Below, in pieces: positions 14,389 through 22,820 of a DNA stretch of 33,842 nucleotides (the first letter of the stretch is position 1; each line of letters begins with the position of its first letter). Location of the stretch: positions 1-33,842 of the forward strand of contig CAWUIN010000022.1 of assembly GCA_963922535.1 (NCBI GenBank), written 5' to 3'. Source of the stretch: Tectiglobus sp963922535. Its GTDB lineage: Bacteria > Pseudomonadota > Alphaproteobacteria > Rhizobiales > Hyphomicrobiaceae. The notes below the pieces were generated by a model. That model was not told the origin of the DNA. It worked only from the letters and a program-made list of their open reading frames with translations, and ran no database searches. Both the position numbers and the translations under genes were made by a program.

Positions 14389-15357
14389 TTAATTTTCAAC
14401 AGTTTTCCAAATGGAAACAAGACCGTTAAGGCCAAGCGAGTCGACGTGGTCTCCCAGCGAGGTAGACCGGCTTAGAGTCGTTGCAGTTTCAACGATAACC
14501 TGGGATAGTAAAGAGGACAGTGAAGGTGCCATCTGCCAGTCGACGGTGTTTTCCGGTTTCCAGTCGACAATTCTGGTGTTGGCAGAAATATTGCGGTTTT
14601 CAGCCAACCAGGCAACAGCTGTCTTCTCGCCACCGATCGCATCAACTAAATTATACTTCAGTGCGGTGCTTCCAAGATAGACGCGGCCCTCGCTCAAGCC
14701 TGGAATATCGCTGACTTTTATCTTACGACGCTCTTCAACGAGGCCAATGAACCAACGCTTGCCACTGGCAATCATTTCTTCTGCAACTCGACGGGCTTCG
14801 GGAGAAGCGGGCTGAAAAGGTGAGGGTGCTGCTTTCAATGGGCCACTTTTTATTTCATTCATTTTGATGCCGATTTTGTCGAGCAGGCCGCTAACTTCCG
14901 GCCACTGCATGATGACGCCAACGGACCCTGTGATTGTATTGCTGCGGGCGACGATGTGATCGCAGGCAAGGCCTGTGATGTAGGCAGCGGAGGCAGCAAC
15001 CGTGCCGAATTGCGCGACAACTGGTTTTTTCTTTGAAAGCGCGCGGATTTCTTCGAACAATGCCTCCGCGCCGGTTGTTGTGCCGCCGGGACTGTTGATT
15101 GCAAGAATGACACCTTTGACATGATCTGCCTTAGCGATTTTCCGCAGCATCTCAATTTGCTTGCGGTCCTCGGTAATGATCCCACTAATGTCAACGCGGG
15201 CAATTTGCTGCTGGCCGATCAGGCTGGCGTCGCCGGAAGCCAGGGAAGCAATCACGGCAAGCGCCGCCACAAGAGCAATGATGGTCAAAGAGCGCCACAA
15301 TCCAAGCTTGCGGCGAAGGCGGCGGCGATCCAAAATGGCTTCGGTTTCCAGGCTCAT
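14389..15357 (-). CDS. sppA: Signal peptide peptidase SppA (short type)
   Basis: This 322-residue ClpP-fold membrane protease breaks down cleaved signal peptides. One N-terminal membrane anchor (SLTIIALVAALAVIASLA, about residues 24-41) is followed by the protease domain: AINSPGGTTTGAEA, the nucleophile Ser in GTVAASAAYITGLACDHIVA, TGSVGVI, and the general-base Lys in EIKSGPLKAAPSPFQPA. The length matches the 36-kDa single-domain type. It is the first gene after the rpsA terminator, so its promoter is likely at 15358-15481, and it leads into ihfB. Confidence 0.95.
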   Translation of the reverse strand: MSLETEAILDRRRLRRKLGLWRSLTIIALVAALAVIASLASGDASLIGQQQIARVDISGIITEDRKQIEMLRKIAKADHVKGVILAINSPGGTTTGAEALFEEIRALSKKKPVVAQFGTVAASAAYITGLACDHIVARSNTITGSVGVIMQWPEVSGLLDKIGIKMNEIKSGPLKAAPSPFQPASPEARRVAEEMIASGKRWFIGLVEERRKIKVSDIPGLSEGRVYLGSTALKYNLVDAIGGEKTAVAWLAENRNISANTRIVDWKPENTVDWQMAPSLSSLLSQVIVETATTLSRSTSLGDHVDSLGLNGLVSIWKTVEN

Positions 15358-15481
15358 CTGAATTTATCCTTAATCTTGTGATCATGAGGATGTTCAATAA
15401 TACAGCTGAATGCAAGGCAAAGTGTGCCCTAAAGCTGAGGCAAATTGCATTTTACATTATTCTGGCACCATATTGGAACAC

Positions 15482-15509
15482 AAAAAGGCGCGGCTTTAAA
15501 AGAGCCGCG
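15482..15509 (-). terminator. rpsA: Rho-independent terminator of rpsA
   Basis: On the minus strand CGCGGCT, a 7-base loop and AGCCGCG are followed by CC and TTTTT (15486-15482). It lies 34 bases past the rpsA stop. Confidence 0.85.
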
Positions 15510-15543
15510 ACATTTATTTTTGTGTTTTCAGAAGAACGGTTGT

Positions 15544-17262
15544 CTATTCCTCGTCATGTTCTTGGTTGCGCTTCATGGCAGCCCCCAGGATATCGCCCAG
15601 AGAAGCGCCTGAATCGGACGAGCCATATTGCTCGACAGCCTGCTTTTCTTCTGCAATTTCAAGATTTTTAATCGATACCCCCACGCGACGTGAAGCCTTG
15701 TCTATCGATGTGATGGCTGCATCAATCTTGTCGCCAATGTTGAAACGTTCCGGTCGTTGTTCGGATCGATCGCGTGAGAGATCGGAACGCTTTATGAATG
15801 TTGTCATGTCACTTTCCGCGATCTTGACCTCGATACCATGTTCTTGGACATTGATAACTTCACATGTCACCGGATCGCCGCGCTTGAACCCTTCGACGGC
15901 TTCCATCGGATCGCCACCAATCTGCTTGATGCCCAATGAAATACGTTCCTTGGATGGATCGACATCAAGTACGACGGCACGAACCGTATCGCCCTTGTTA
16001 TATCCTTTTATGGCTTCGTCGCCTGTCCGGTTCCAATCAAGATCTGAGAGATGAACCATGCCGTCCACACCGTTGTCCAGGCCGATAAAGAGGCCGAATT
16101 CAGTGATATTGCGGATTGGGCCTTCGATTTCCGATCCTTTTGGATGCTGGGCCAGAAAGGCTTCCCAGGGATTATCCTGTGTCTGCTTAAGGCCAAGGGA
16201 AATCCGCCGTTTCTGCGGGTCAACCTCAAGAATTTGAACATCGACCTTCTGGCTTGTGGAGACGATTTTTCCTGGATGAACGTTTTTCTTCGTCCAGCTC
16301 ATTTCTGAAACGTGTATAAGACCTTCAACGCCTGGTTCCAGTTCAACAAATGCGCCGTAGTCTGCAATGTTGGTAACCATACCTTCAAATTTGGCACCCA
16401 GCGGATACTTCGCATCAATGCTTTGCCAGGGGTCTTCCTGCAGCTGCTTCATACCGAGGCTGATGCGCTGGGTGTCGGGATTAATGCGGACAATTTGCAC
16501 TTTTATGCTGTCGCCGACATTGACGATTTCAGATGGGTGATTAACGCGCCGCCAGGCCATGTCGGTGACGTGCAAAAGACCATCGATGCCGCCCAGATCA
16601 ATGAACGCACCATAGTCGGTAATATTCTTGACGACGCCGTCAATCACCTGGCCTTCGCCAAGACGGGCGACGATATCGGCGCGTTGTTCGGCGCGGGTTT
16701 CTTCAAGGACGGAACGGCGTGAGACGACGATGTTGCCGCGGCGGCGATCCATTTTCAGGATTTGGAAGGGTTGTTCCTGATGCATCAAAGGGCCAATATC
16801 GCGAACCGGGCGGATATCTACCTGGCTTCCTGGCAGAAAGGCGACGGCGCCATCCAGGTCGACCGTGAAACCACCTTTGACCTTGGAAAAGATAACGCCG
16901 GTGACTTTTTCGCCAGCTTCGAATTGCTTCTCAAGGCGCACCCAGCTTTCTTCACGGCGTGCCTTGTCGCGGCTGAGCACAGCTTCGCCGGCAGCATTTT
17001 CAATGCGTTCGAGATAGACTTCGACTTCATCTCCAACATTGATCTTCAGGTCTTTGCCAGCGGTTGAAAATTCTTTTAACGGGACACGGCCTTCCATTTT
17101 GAGGCCGACATCGATGACCGCAAGGTCTTTTTCGATGCCGACAACGCGGCCCCGTACAACGTTTCCTTCATAAGCAACGCCGGCAGCAAGCGTTTCATCT
17201 AGCATGGCTTCAAAATCTGCCATGCTTGGTGTCATTTCGTTTGAGGTTTCAGTTATATTCAT
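15544..17262 (-). CDS. rpsA: 30S ribosomal protein S1
   Basis: This 572-residue mRNA-binding ribosomal protein consists of six S1 (OB-fold) domains. The four C-terminal repeats are clear: VVKNITDYGAFIDLGGIDGL, VTNIADYGAFVELEPGVEGL, IRNITEFGLFIGLDNGVDGM and a more divergent one near ITCE/VINVQEHGIEVKI. The last about 25 residues are polar and acidic. Length is typical. A 238-base gap separates it from cmk upstream; S1 represses its own mRNA in E. coli, so a structured leader is plausible here, but I see no hairpin I would defend in it. A good terminator follows the gene. Confidence 0.98.
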   Translation of the reverse strand: MNITETSNEMTPSMADFEAMLDETLAAGVAYEGNVVRGRVVGIEKDLAVIDVGLKMEGRVPLKEFSTAGKDLKINVGDEVEVYLERIENAAGEAVLSRDKARREESWVRLEKQFEAGEKVTGVIFSKVKGGFTVDLDGAVAFLPGSQVDIRPVRDIGPLMHQEQPFQILKMDRRRGNIVVSRRSVLEETRAEQRADIVARLGEGQVIDGVVKNITDYGAFIDLGGIDGLLHVTDMAWRRVNHPSEIVNVGDSIKVQIVRINPDTQRISLGMKQLQEDPWQSIDAKYPLGAKFEGMVTNIADYGAFVELEPGVEGLIHVSEMSWTKKNVHPGKIVSTSQKVDVQILEVDPQKRRISLGLKQTQDNPWEAFLAQHPKGSEIEGPIRNITEFGLFIGLDNGVDGMVHLSDLDWNRTGDEAIKGYNKGDTVRAVVLDVDPSKERISLGIKQIGGDPMEAVEGFKRGDPVTCEVINVQEHGIEVKIAESDMTTFIKRSDLSRDRSEQRPERFNIGDKIDAAITSIDKASRRVGVSIKNLEIAEEKQAVEQYGSSDSGASLGDILGAAMKRNQEHDEE

Positions 17263-17500
17263 TCAGTTTTCGAGGCCTTCGGATCTGATAATTGAATGCA
17301 GCTAACACCCCCGCATAGTGCGTTTGAACACGCAATGCGATGGTGTCTAGCGGTTTTGCGATGTGTCGAGGGCAGCAAATGCACAAAAAACGCCAACTTC
17401 CTTGGTGACGGTTTGCGTGCTGATATTGCCGGCTCCGCATTACTTTGACGAACGGCTGAACATGAAGGGCAATGCCCACCAATAGGATTAGAACGCAAAA

Positions 17501-18136
17501 TCATGCGTTCCTTTGGCTGATCTTCTCCATAATCAGTTCACGAGCAGCGTCGAATGCTTCCATTTTATCTAAATTAGTCGTATCGAGCAATAAGGTATCT
17601 GCAGCTGGCCTTAGAGGGGAGTCATGGCGCTCGGTATCGCGTTTGTCACGTGTCTTGATTTTTGCCAGGACACCTTCCCGGGTTACCGTTTCCCCACGCG
17701 CGGTCAATTCCAGAAATCTGCGCTCGGCGCGTACTTCAAGCGAAGCGGTTATGAAAAGTTTAGCATCAGCATCCGGACAGACGACTGTGCCAATATCGCG
17801 GCCGTCCAGGACAACGCCTGGAGGTTGGCGGGCGAATTCACGCTGGAAAGAAAGCAGTTGTTTGCGTACCCCCGAATGCTGGCCAACAATTGATGCGCCA
17901 TCGCCCGCATTCGGCAGACGCAACGCCGGATCTGATAATGTTTGCACGTCGATGTTGCGGGCTGCTGCAACGGCGTCAGCCTCATTTTCCAGGATGCCTC
18001 TGGCCAGCTGCACGTCTCGGGCTACGGCACGGTAAAGCGAACCGGTGTCGAGATAGGCATAACCAAGATATTCTGCGATTTTCCGAGCAATGGTGCCTTT
18101 GCCTGATGCTGCGGGGCCGTCGACGGCTATAATCAT
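17501..18136 (-). CDS. cmk: Cytidylate kinase
   Basis: This 211-residue enzyme phosphorylates CMP and dCMP. It has the P-loop AVDGPAASGKGTIARKIAEY at residues 4-23, the CMP-binding YLDTGSLYRAVA, and VLDGRDIGTVVCPDADAKLF with the conserved arginine region ARAERRF/RDKRDTERHDSPL. Its ATG overlaps the aroA stop as ATGA, so the two are co-translated. It leads into rpsA, the usual order. Confidence 0.97.
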   Translation of the reverse strand: MIIAVDGPAASGKGTIARKIAEYLGYAYLDTGSLYRAVARDVQLARGILENEADAVAAARNIDVQTLSDPALRLPNAGDGASIVGQHSGVRKQLLSFQREFARQPPGVVLDGRDIGTVVCPDADAKLFITASLEVRAERRFLELTARGETVTREGVLAKIKTRDKRDTERHDSPLRPAADTLLLDTTNLDKMEAFDAARELIMEKISQRNA

Positions 18137-19467
18137 GGGATACTGGTCCTCACGGCCTCGATATTAGCCCCAATGCTCTGCATTAACGGGCAAAATTCCG
18201 GGAAGCTTGTGGCGATCACATGACCGTCATCGACGGTTACGGGCGCTTCACTCGCCTGTCCTAAAACAAGGAAGGCCATGGCAATGCGATGGTCCAGGTG
18301 TGTTATGACTGTGCCGCCGCCCGGCACCTGTTTTTTCCCTGTAACGGTCAGTGTATCGCCGGAGACGTTCGCCTCAATACCATTTTTGGCCAGGCCGTCG
18401 GCGGTTGCCGCCAGCCGGTCGCTTTCTTTGACCCTCAACTCGCCAAGGCCTTGCATGACGGTCTGCCCCTTGGCAAAGGCTGCGACGACCGCGAGAATGG
18501 GATATTCATCGATCATGCTTGGTGCACGCTCTGGTGGAACCGTAATCCCACGTAGTTGAGAGGCGCGTATCCGCAAGTCTACAATGGGCTCGCCGCCTTC
18601 CAGGCGTTCATTTTCGCGTGCAATGTCGGCGCCCATTTCTTCCAGGCATACATAAAAACCGGTTCGCGTGGGATTATAGAGTATGTTGCGAATGATCAGT
18701 TCAGACCCAGGTATGATCGTGGCGGCAGCGGCAAGAAATGCAGCAGAACTCGGATCTCCCGGAACCCGCACGTCACGTCCGCTCATTTCGGCATTACCTG
18801 CGACAGAAATGCGTGTTTTGCCGTTTTCATGATGCGTCTCTACGGTTGCGCCAAAATAACGCAGCATGCGTTCCGTGTGATCGCGGGTTGCCTCAGTTTC
18901 AATAACGCTGGTTGTGCCGCGTGCGTGCAGGCCGGCAATAAGTATAGCAGATTTCACCTGCGCGGAGGGAACAGGAAGCGTGTAGTCGATCGGTATCAGA
19001 TCACAAGTTCCTGTAACCTTCATAGGCAACCTGTCACGCCCGTCTTCGACCTCGAGCCCCATTTTTATGAGCGGCGCCGTAACGCGCCCCATTGGCCGGC
19101 GGCTCAAGGAAGCATCACCCAGACAAGTAACGCTCAAATCGTGGCCAGCTAACGCGCCAAGCATGAGGCGAACGCCGGTGCCTGAGTTGCCAAAATCGAG
19201 CGTCGCGGGATCGGGCTGCATAAGACCGCCCACTCCTGCCCCTGTGATTTGCCATGTTTCGCCCACTTTGACGGCCGGTGCGCCTAAAGCCGTCAAAGCT
19301 TTGGCGGTATTAATCACGTCCTCACCCTCCAAAAGGCCGCACACAGTTGTTAACCCTGTGGACAATGCGCCGAAAATGAGCGCTCGGTGGGAAATGGATT
19401 TGTCGCCAGGCACGCTCACATCGCCAGAAAGGCTGCCTGAGCGTAGTGCAGCGAGTGGATCAGCCAT
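18133..19467 (-). CDS. aroA: 3-phosphoshikimate 1-carboxyvinyltransferase (EPSP synthase)
   Basis: This 444-residue shikimate-pathway enzyme joins phosphoenolpyruvate to shikimate 3-phosphate. N-terminal VPGDKSISHRALIFGALSTG contains the substrate-binding Lys and Ser. Other marks are LDFGNSGTGVRLMLGALAGH, VPSAQVKSAILIAGL, VPGDPSSAAFLAAAA, the catalytic Asp in SMIDEYPILAVVA, LRVKESDRLAA and THLDHRIAMAFLVLG. The second motif has Ala where the glyphosate-sensitive class usually has Gly (LAGHDLS follows); this resembles the class II pattern of Rhizobiales, which I cannot verify by eye. It shares a 4-base overlap with cmk. Confidence 0.97.
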   Translation of the reverse strand: MADPLAALRSGSLSGDVSVPGDKSISHRALIFGALSTGLTTVCGLLEGEDVINTAKALTALGAPAVKVGETWQITGAGVGGLMQPDPATLDFGNSGTGVRLMLGALAGHDLSVTCLGDASLSRRPMGRVTAPLIKMGLEVEDGRDRLPMKVTGTCDLIPIDYTLPVPSAQVKSAILIAGLHARGTTSVIETEATRDHTERMLRYFGATVETHHENGKTRISVAGNAEMSGRDVRVPGDPSSAAFLAAAATIIPGSELIIRNILYNPTRTGFYVCLEEMGADIARENERLEGGEPIVDLRIRASQLRGITVPPERAPSMIDEYPILAVVAAFAKGQTVMQGLGELRVKESDRLAATADGLAKNGIEANVSGDTLTVTGKKQVPGGGTVITHLDHRIAMAFLVLGQASEAPVTVDDGHVIATSFPEFCPLMQSIGANIEAVRTSIP

Positions 19468-19571
19468 AATACCGCCATTATAATTAAATTTCCGACTTGA
19501 CCGAATAGGGCCTTGCTGTCGTTGCTGTCAATGCCACATGCTTACAATCATGGCATGCAGTTTGAACAAAT

Positions 19572-19601
19572 TTGATTTAAAAAGTTTGAACCAAGTTTAA
19601 T
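19572..19601 (+). promoter_or_regulatory. Candidate sigma-70 promoter of the TIGR02300 gene
   Basis: TTGATT and TTTAAT are 18 bases apart, in an AT-rich stretch of the divergent gap after aroA and 73 bases before the ATG. Confidence 0.35.
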
Positions 19602-19673
19602 GATTTCACTTTGACATTGCCTATGGATTCATGTCAGGGGGTGAAATTTATCAGAAAATCAAGAGGTTTATCA

Positions 19674-20078
19674 ATGTCGACGAAAGAAGCGCGCGGCACC
19701 AAGCGTACCTGTCAGAATGAGGAATGCGGCTCACGTTTTTATGATCTTAACCGCGATCCTATTTTTTGTCCAATCTGCAATATGGAATATCGTCTGGCGC
19801 CGGTCATAGCTGGAGACGAGGTGGAAGAAGAGAGCGAGAGCGCCGATGCAGGTGCAGCTGTAAATGCGACCTTGCCGATAAGCAATGACCTGGCAGGCGA
19901 TGGCGATGAGGTAAGCGATGACGATGCTCTGGTCAGCCTTGAAGATGCCGATGCCGAAATCGAAGGCGATGCAGGCAATACAGATGACGATACATTCCTC
20001 GAGGAGGAAGATGACGAGGGCGGCGATGTAACAGGCATAATCGGCAGCCCTGTCAGCGATGATGAGGAAGAAAACTAA
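19674..20078 (+). CDS. TIGR02300-family acidic zinc-finger-like protein
   Basis: This 134-residue protein belongs to a small family largely confined to alphaproteobacteria, of unknown function. The conserved N-terminus is GTKRTCQNEECGSRFYDLNR followed by IFCPIC, giving two CxxC/CxxxxC pairs that could bind zinc, and the FYDL motif of the family. The rest is a strongly acidic, probably disordered tail (many D and E). I start it at the ATG at 19674, which follows AAGAGG at 7 bases; the open frame extends 21 codons further upstream without support. It reads divergently from aroA, its usual neighbour. Confidence 0.9.
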   Translation: MSTKEARGTKRTCQNEECGSRFYDLNRDPIFCPICNMEYRLAPVIAGDEVEEESESADAGAAVNATLPISNDLAGDGDEVSDDDALVSLEDADAEIEGDAGNTDDDTFLEEEDDEGGDVTGIIGSPVSDDEEEN

Positions 20079-20092
20079 GTTATAGCTGATGC

Positions 20093-20113
20093 GGCCGGAC
20101 AGCCTGTCCGGTC
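20093..20113. terminator. Hairpin between convergent genes
   Basis: CCGGAC (20095-20100) and GTCCGG (20106-20111) pair around a 5-base loop, and the stem extends by G-U and G-C pairs. It lies in the 37-base gap between the convergent TIGR02300 gene and pepP, so it could serve either. There is no U-tract. Confidence 0.45.
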
Positions 20114-20115
20114 CA

Positions 20116-21948
20116 TTAGAGAGGTGCGCATGCCGTTGCCAGCCAGGCCTTATCGTCAGGTGCAAGGTGCGGCGAGACTTTTTGAAAGACATCGTCGTGA
20201 TATGCATTGAGCCACGTTCGTTCCTCTGGCGTCAGCATTTCAACGAGGATCAACCGGCAGTCAATCGGGGCAAGGGTGAGCGTCTCGAAGATCATCATGG
20301 GCCGTGTTATGGTCCGTGCTGCGCCTGTAATTTTTTCAGCCGCTTTGACAAGCGCGAGGTTTTCGATTCTGATACCGAAAGTTCCCCTCTCATAGTAGCC
20401 TGGCTCATTGGACACGAGCATACCCGGTTTCAAGGCTGCCATACCCCGTCTGGAGATGGACTGTGGTCCTTCGTGCACGGACAGATAGCTGCCGACGCCA
20501 TGGCCTGTGCCATGGTCGAAATCAAGTCCAGCCTCCCACAGGGCGCGACGTGCGAAAGGATCGATATCAACGCCACGCGTGCCTTCCGGAAAGGACAGCG
20601 TTGCAACGGCAATGTGTCCCTTGAGTACACGTGTAAAACGGTCGCACATTTCCTGCGTTGGTGTTGCGATGGCGACCGTTCGGGTGATATCAGTAGTGCC
20701 ATCCAGATACTGGCCACCGGAATCAACCAGATAGAGTTCGCCTTGACCAAGCTTGCGGTTGCTTGCGATGGTGACGCGGTAGTGGACAATCGCGCCGTTG
20801 GGGCCGCTTCCTGAAATCGTATCGAAGCTGATATCCTGTAATTCGCCGGTATCGCGGCGAAAGCTTTCAAGCTGCATGGCGGCTGAGATTTCATCTATTT
20901 CGCCTGCAGGAGCTGTCCGGTCCAGCCATGCCAGGAAGCGGCACATTGCAATGCCATCGCGCAGGTGCGCAGCACGCGCGCCATTAATCTCCGTATCGTT
21001 CTTGACCGCTTTGGGCAGCAAACAGATATCGGTGCCATGCACAATATTTTTCCCCGTGCCGAGTTTTTGCGCGATCCATACCGGACAGCTTTCCCGGTCA
21101 ATACGGATGACCTTGTTTTGTCCGGCCAATTCCTCAAGGCGCGTGGCAAATGTTTTGTCGTTGCCTGAAATGCTGGTAATTGGCTTGAGATGTGCGTGGA
21201 CGGCCGCATCGAGTTTGGTTTCATCGATAAATAGTTCCGGCTTGCCCCTGGCGTGCAAAATTGCAAAGCACAACACCACCGGGCTATGGACGACATCGCT
21301 GCCGCGAATATTCAAAAGCCAGCAAATTGTATCTGGTGCTGTGAGGATCGTTGCATCCCGGCCGGCTGACACAAGCTCCTTTTGCAATGCTGCGATTTTG
21401 TCTCTGGCCGAGACACCAGCATACGCGAGGGGATGCACAACAACCGGCTTGCGTGGTGGACTGGGCCGCTCAGCCCCCCAAATCGTGTCAATCAAGTTAG
21501 CTGTGAGGGCGATGAGTGCGATGCCACGGCGCGCAAAGGTTTCTTCAATTCTGTCAATTTCCGCCGGTGCATGCAACCAGGGATCGAACCCAACTTTGAT
21601 GGCATCGCCCGTCAGAGCCTTGACAATCCACTCCGCCGGTGTCGGGCCTGGGATGGGGCAAATTTCAAACAGTTCTTCAGGTGCCTGAACCTTGGCCTGG
21701 AGTGTATAGCGCCCATCGACAAACAGCGCCGCCTTTTCAAGGCCGATAACGGCGGAGCCGGCAGAGCCGGTAAAGCCGGTGATCCAGCGCAGGCGCTCCG
21801 CCGACGGGGGGATGTATTCATTGCGATGTTCATCGCCATGCGGTATCAGCATGGCATCGAGCTTCTCAGTTTGCAGGAGTTTGCGGAGTTCGCCAACCCT
21901 GCCTGCGATTGCACCGGTTTCGCTTATCGCCTCGAACGATTGATACAT
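20116..21948 (-). CDS. pepP: Xaa-Pro aminopeptidase (aminopeptidase P)
   Basis: This 610-residue M24B metallopeptidase removes N-terminal residues before proline. It has two creatinase-type N-terminal domains (from AGRVGELRKLLQTEKLDAML) and a C-terminal pita-bread domain. All five metal ligands are seen: two Asp in YLVDSGGQYLDGTTDITRT, His in HGTGHGVGSYLSVHEGP, and two Glu in LVSNEPGYYERGTFGIRIEN. The length near 600 is that of the three-domain type shared with eukaryotes and common in alphaproteobacteria, not the 440-residue E. coli type. There is no signal peptide, so it is cytoplasmic. A long palindrome lies 63-135 bases upstream of the start. Confidence 0.95.
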   Translation of the reverse strand: MYQSFEAISETGAIAGRVGELRKLLQTEKLDAMLIPHGDEHRNEYIPPSAERLRWITGFTGSAGSAVIGLEKAALFVDGRYTLQAKVQAPEELFEICPIPGPTPAEWIVKALTGDAIKVGFDPWLHAPAEIDRIEETFARRGIALIALTANLIDTIWGAERPSPPRKPVVVHPLAYAGVSARDKIAALQKELVSAGRDATILTAPDTICWLLNIRGSDVVHSPVVLCFAILHARGKPELFIDETKLDAAVHAHLKPITSISGNDKTFATRLEELAGQNKVIRIDRESCPVWIAQKLGTGKNIVHGTDICLLPKAVKNDTEINGARAAHLRDGIAMCRFLAWLDRTAPAGEIDEISAAMQLESFRRDTGELQDISFDTISGSGPNGAIVHYRVTIASNRKLGQGELYLVDSGGQYLDGTTDITRTVAIATPTQEMCDRFTRVLKGHIAVATLSFPEGTRGVDIDPFARRALWEAGLDFDHGTGHGVGSYLSVHEGPQSISRRGMAALKPGMLVSNEPGYYERGTFGIRIENLALVKAAEKITGAARTITRPMMIFETLTLAPIDCRLILVEMLTPEERTWLNAYHDDVFQKVSPHLAPDDKAWLATACAPL

Positions 21949-22010
21949 CCCATGTGTCTCCGATTGATTGGAAATGGCCCCAGCTTGATTAATAATTTTG
22001 TGGCTGGGTT

Positions 22011-22083
22011 TGAGGCCGTGTTGTCAATTACCGCACGCGAGCCAGCGGAGACGGCTTCGTGCGGTAATGACGACACGGCCTGA
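22011..22083. repeat. Long palindrome made of two arms of the dispersed motif
   Basis: The left arm 22013-22037 and right arm 22058-22081 pair over 24 positions with one bulged base and one G-U pair, around a 20-base loop that can add AGCC/GGCT. Each arm carries the GGCCGTGT-GTCA-TTA core found singly at the ends of etfA, accD and the lapA-like gene. Confidence 0.75.
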
Positions 22084-22100
22084 GATAGAGACGCGACAGG

Positions 22101-22130
22101 CCGATCCCATGCAATCCGGTCCCATGCAAT
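22101..22130. repeat. 15-bp tandem duplication
   Basis: CCGATCCCATGCAAT is followed directly by CCGGTCCCATGCAAT, one mismatch in 15. Confidence 0.8.
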
Positions 22131-22418
22131 TATGGGTAGTTTTCCAACTGCGTCACGCATTACACGCATTGCAGGAGATGGTGCATGACACCAGATATTT
22201 TCGCGTTATGGTTGTAGATGTGCAACTTTCCGGTTCTCAACGAGGAAATATATCTTATATCTTTGATATCTATGGTTTTTTTAGATAATTTTCTTTGCTT
22301 TTAATGGGCTCAACCTCAGTCTTTCACCGCAGCACCCTGATTTATTTCTCTAGGCTTACGTTGATCGCCATGCCAGACATGCAACTACAAGTTGTGTTGT
22401 ATGTTTGGAGGTCGTGCT

Positions 22419-22820
22419 TTGAAAAATATCCTGTGCCTTGCAGTTGTTTTAATGTTTGGTTTCAGCGGTTGTTTGCAGAACAAGCCCAAAGTAATACCTG
22501 CATCATTTGTAAGCTTTGACAAGCAAACGATGCTAAGCGATGCACAAATTGCTCAACTTCTCATCAATGAATCGATCGCAGATTATCAAAGCGACGGAAG
22601 CCCCTGCGCTTGTCTTTATAACAAATATCGCAGGAAATCTAAGACATATGAATGTAAAGGTCTCAGCGCATATTGCCGGCCGGGTGGGGCTGAACCTTAC
22701 TGTTACGTCAGCGATGTTCCCAAGTTTGCAATTGCATCTTACCGGCAAAACGTAACACGCTTTGGGGTCAAAGATATCTCAGCGCCCACGGCTTCAGCGC
22801 TTGGTCAGTACCAGTGTTGA
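22419..22820 (+). CDS. Small cysteine-rich lipoprotein, unknown function
   Basis: This protein of about 133 residues has a lipoprotein signal peptide (KNILCLAVVLMFGFSGC, lipobox FSGC). The mature part has a Cys-rich core, SPCACLYNKYRRKSKTYECK then GLSAYCRPGGAEPYCYV, like the CPCPYN...SAYSRPGG...CY pattern of small secreted proteins in other proteobacteria. The start is probably the TTG at 22419, with GGAGGT 5 bases before it; an ATG at 22401 in the same frame precedes that site and has none of its own. The C-terminus (VTRFGVKDISAPTASALGQYQC) runs 27 bases into the end of prmA on the other strand. Confidence 0.8.
   Translation: MKNILCLAVVLMFGFSGCLQNKPKVIPASFVSFDKQTMLSDAQIAQLLINESIADYQSDGSPCACLYNKYRRKSKTYECKGLSAYCRPGGAEPYCYVSDVPKFAIASYRQNVTRFGVKDISAPTASALGQYQC

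Larger units (their letters stand above)
21949..22418. other. Intergenic region upstream of pepP and the lipoprotein gene
   Basis: The region separates two divergent genes. It contains the long inverted repeat at 22011-22083, a 15-bp tandem duplication at 22101-22130 and AT-rich DNA at 22250-22290 that may hold the lipoprotein promoter. No gene is visible. Confidence 0.6.

Noticed and set aside
17263..17500. Possible structured leader or terminator between cmk and rpsA
   Set aside because: There is a TTTTTT on the minus strand after a CCAA/TTGG pairing, but the stem is only 4 bp without bulges; I could not defend a structure.
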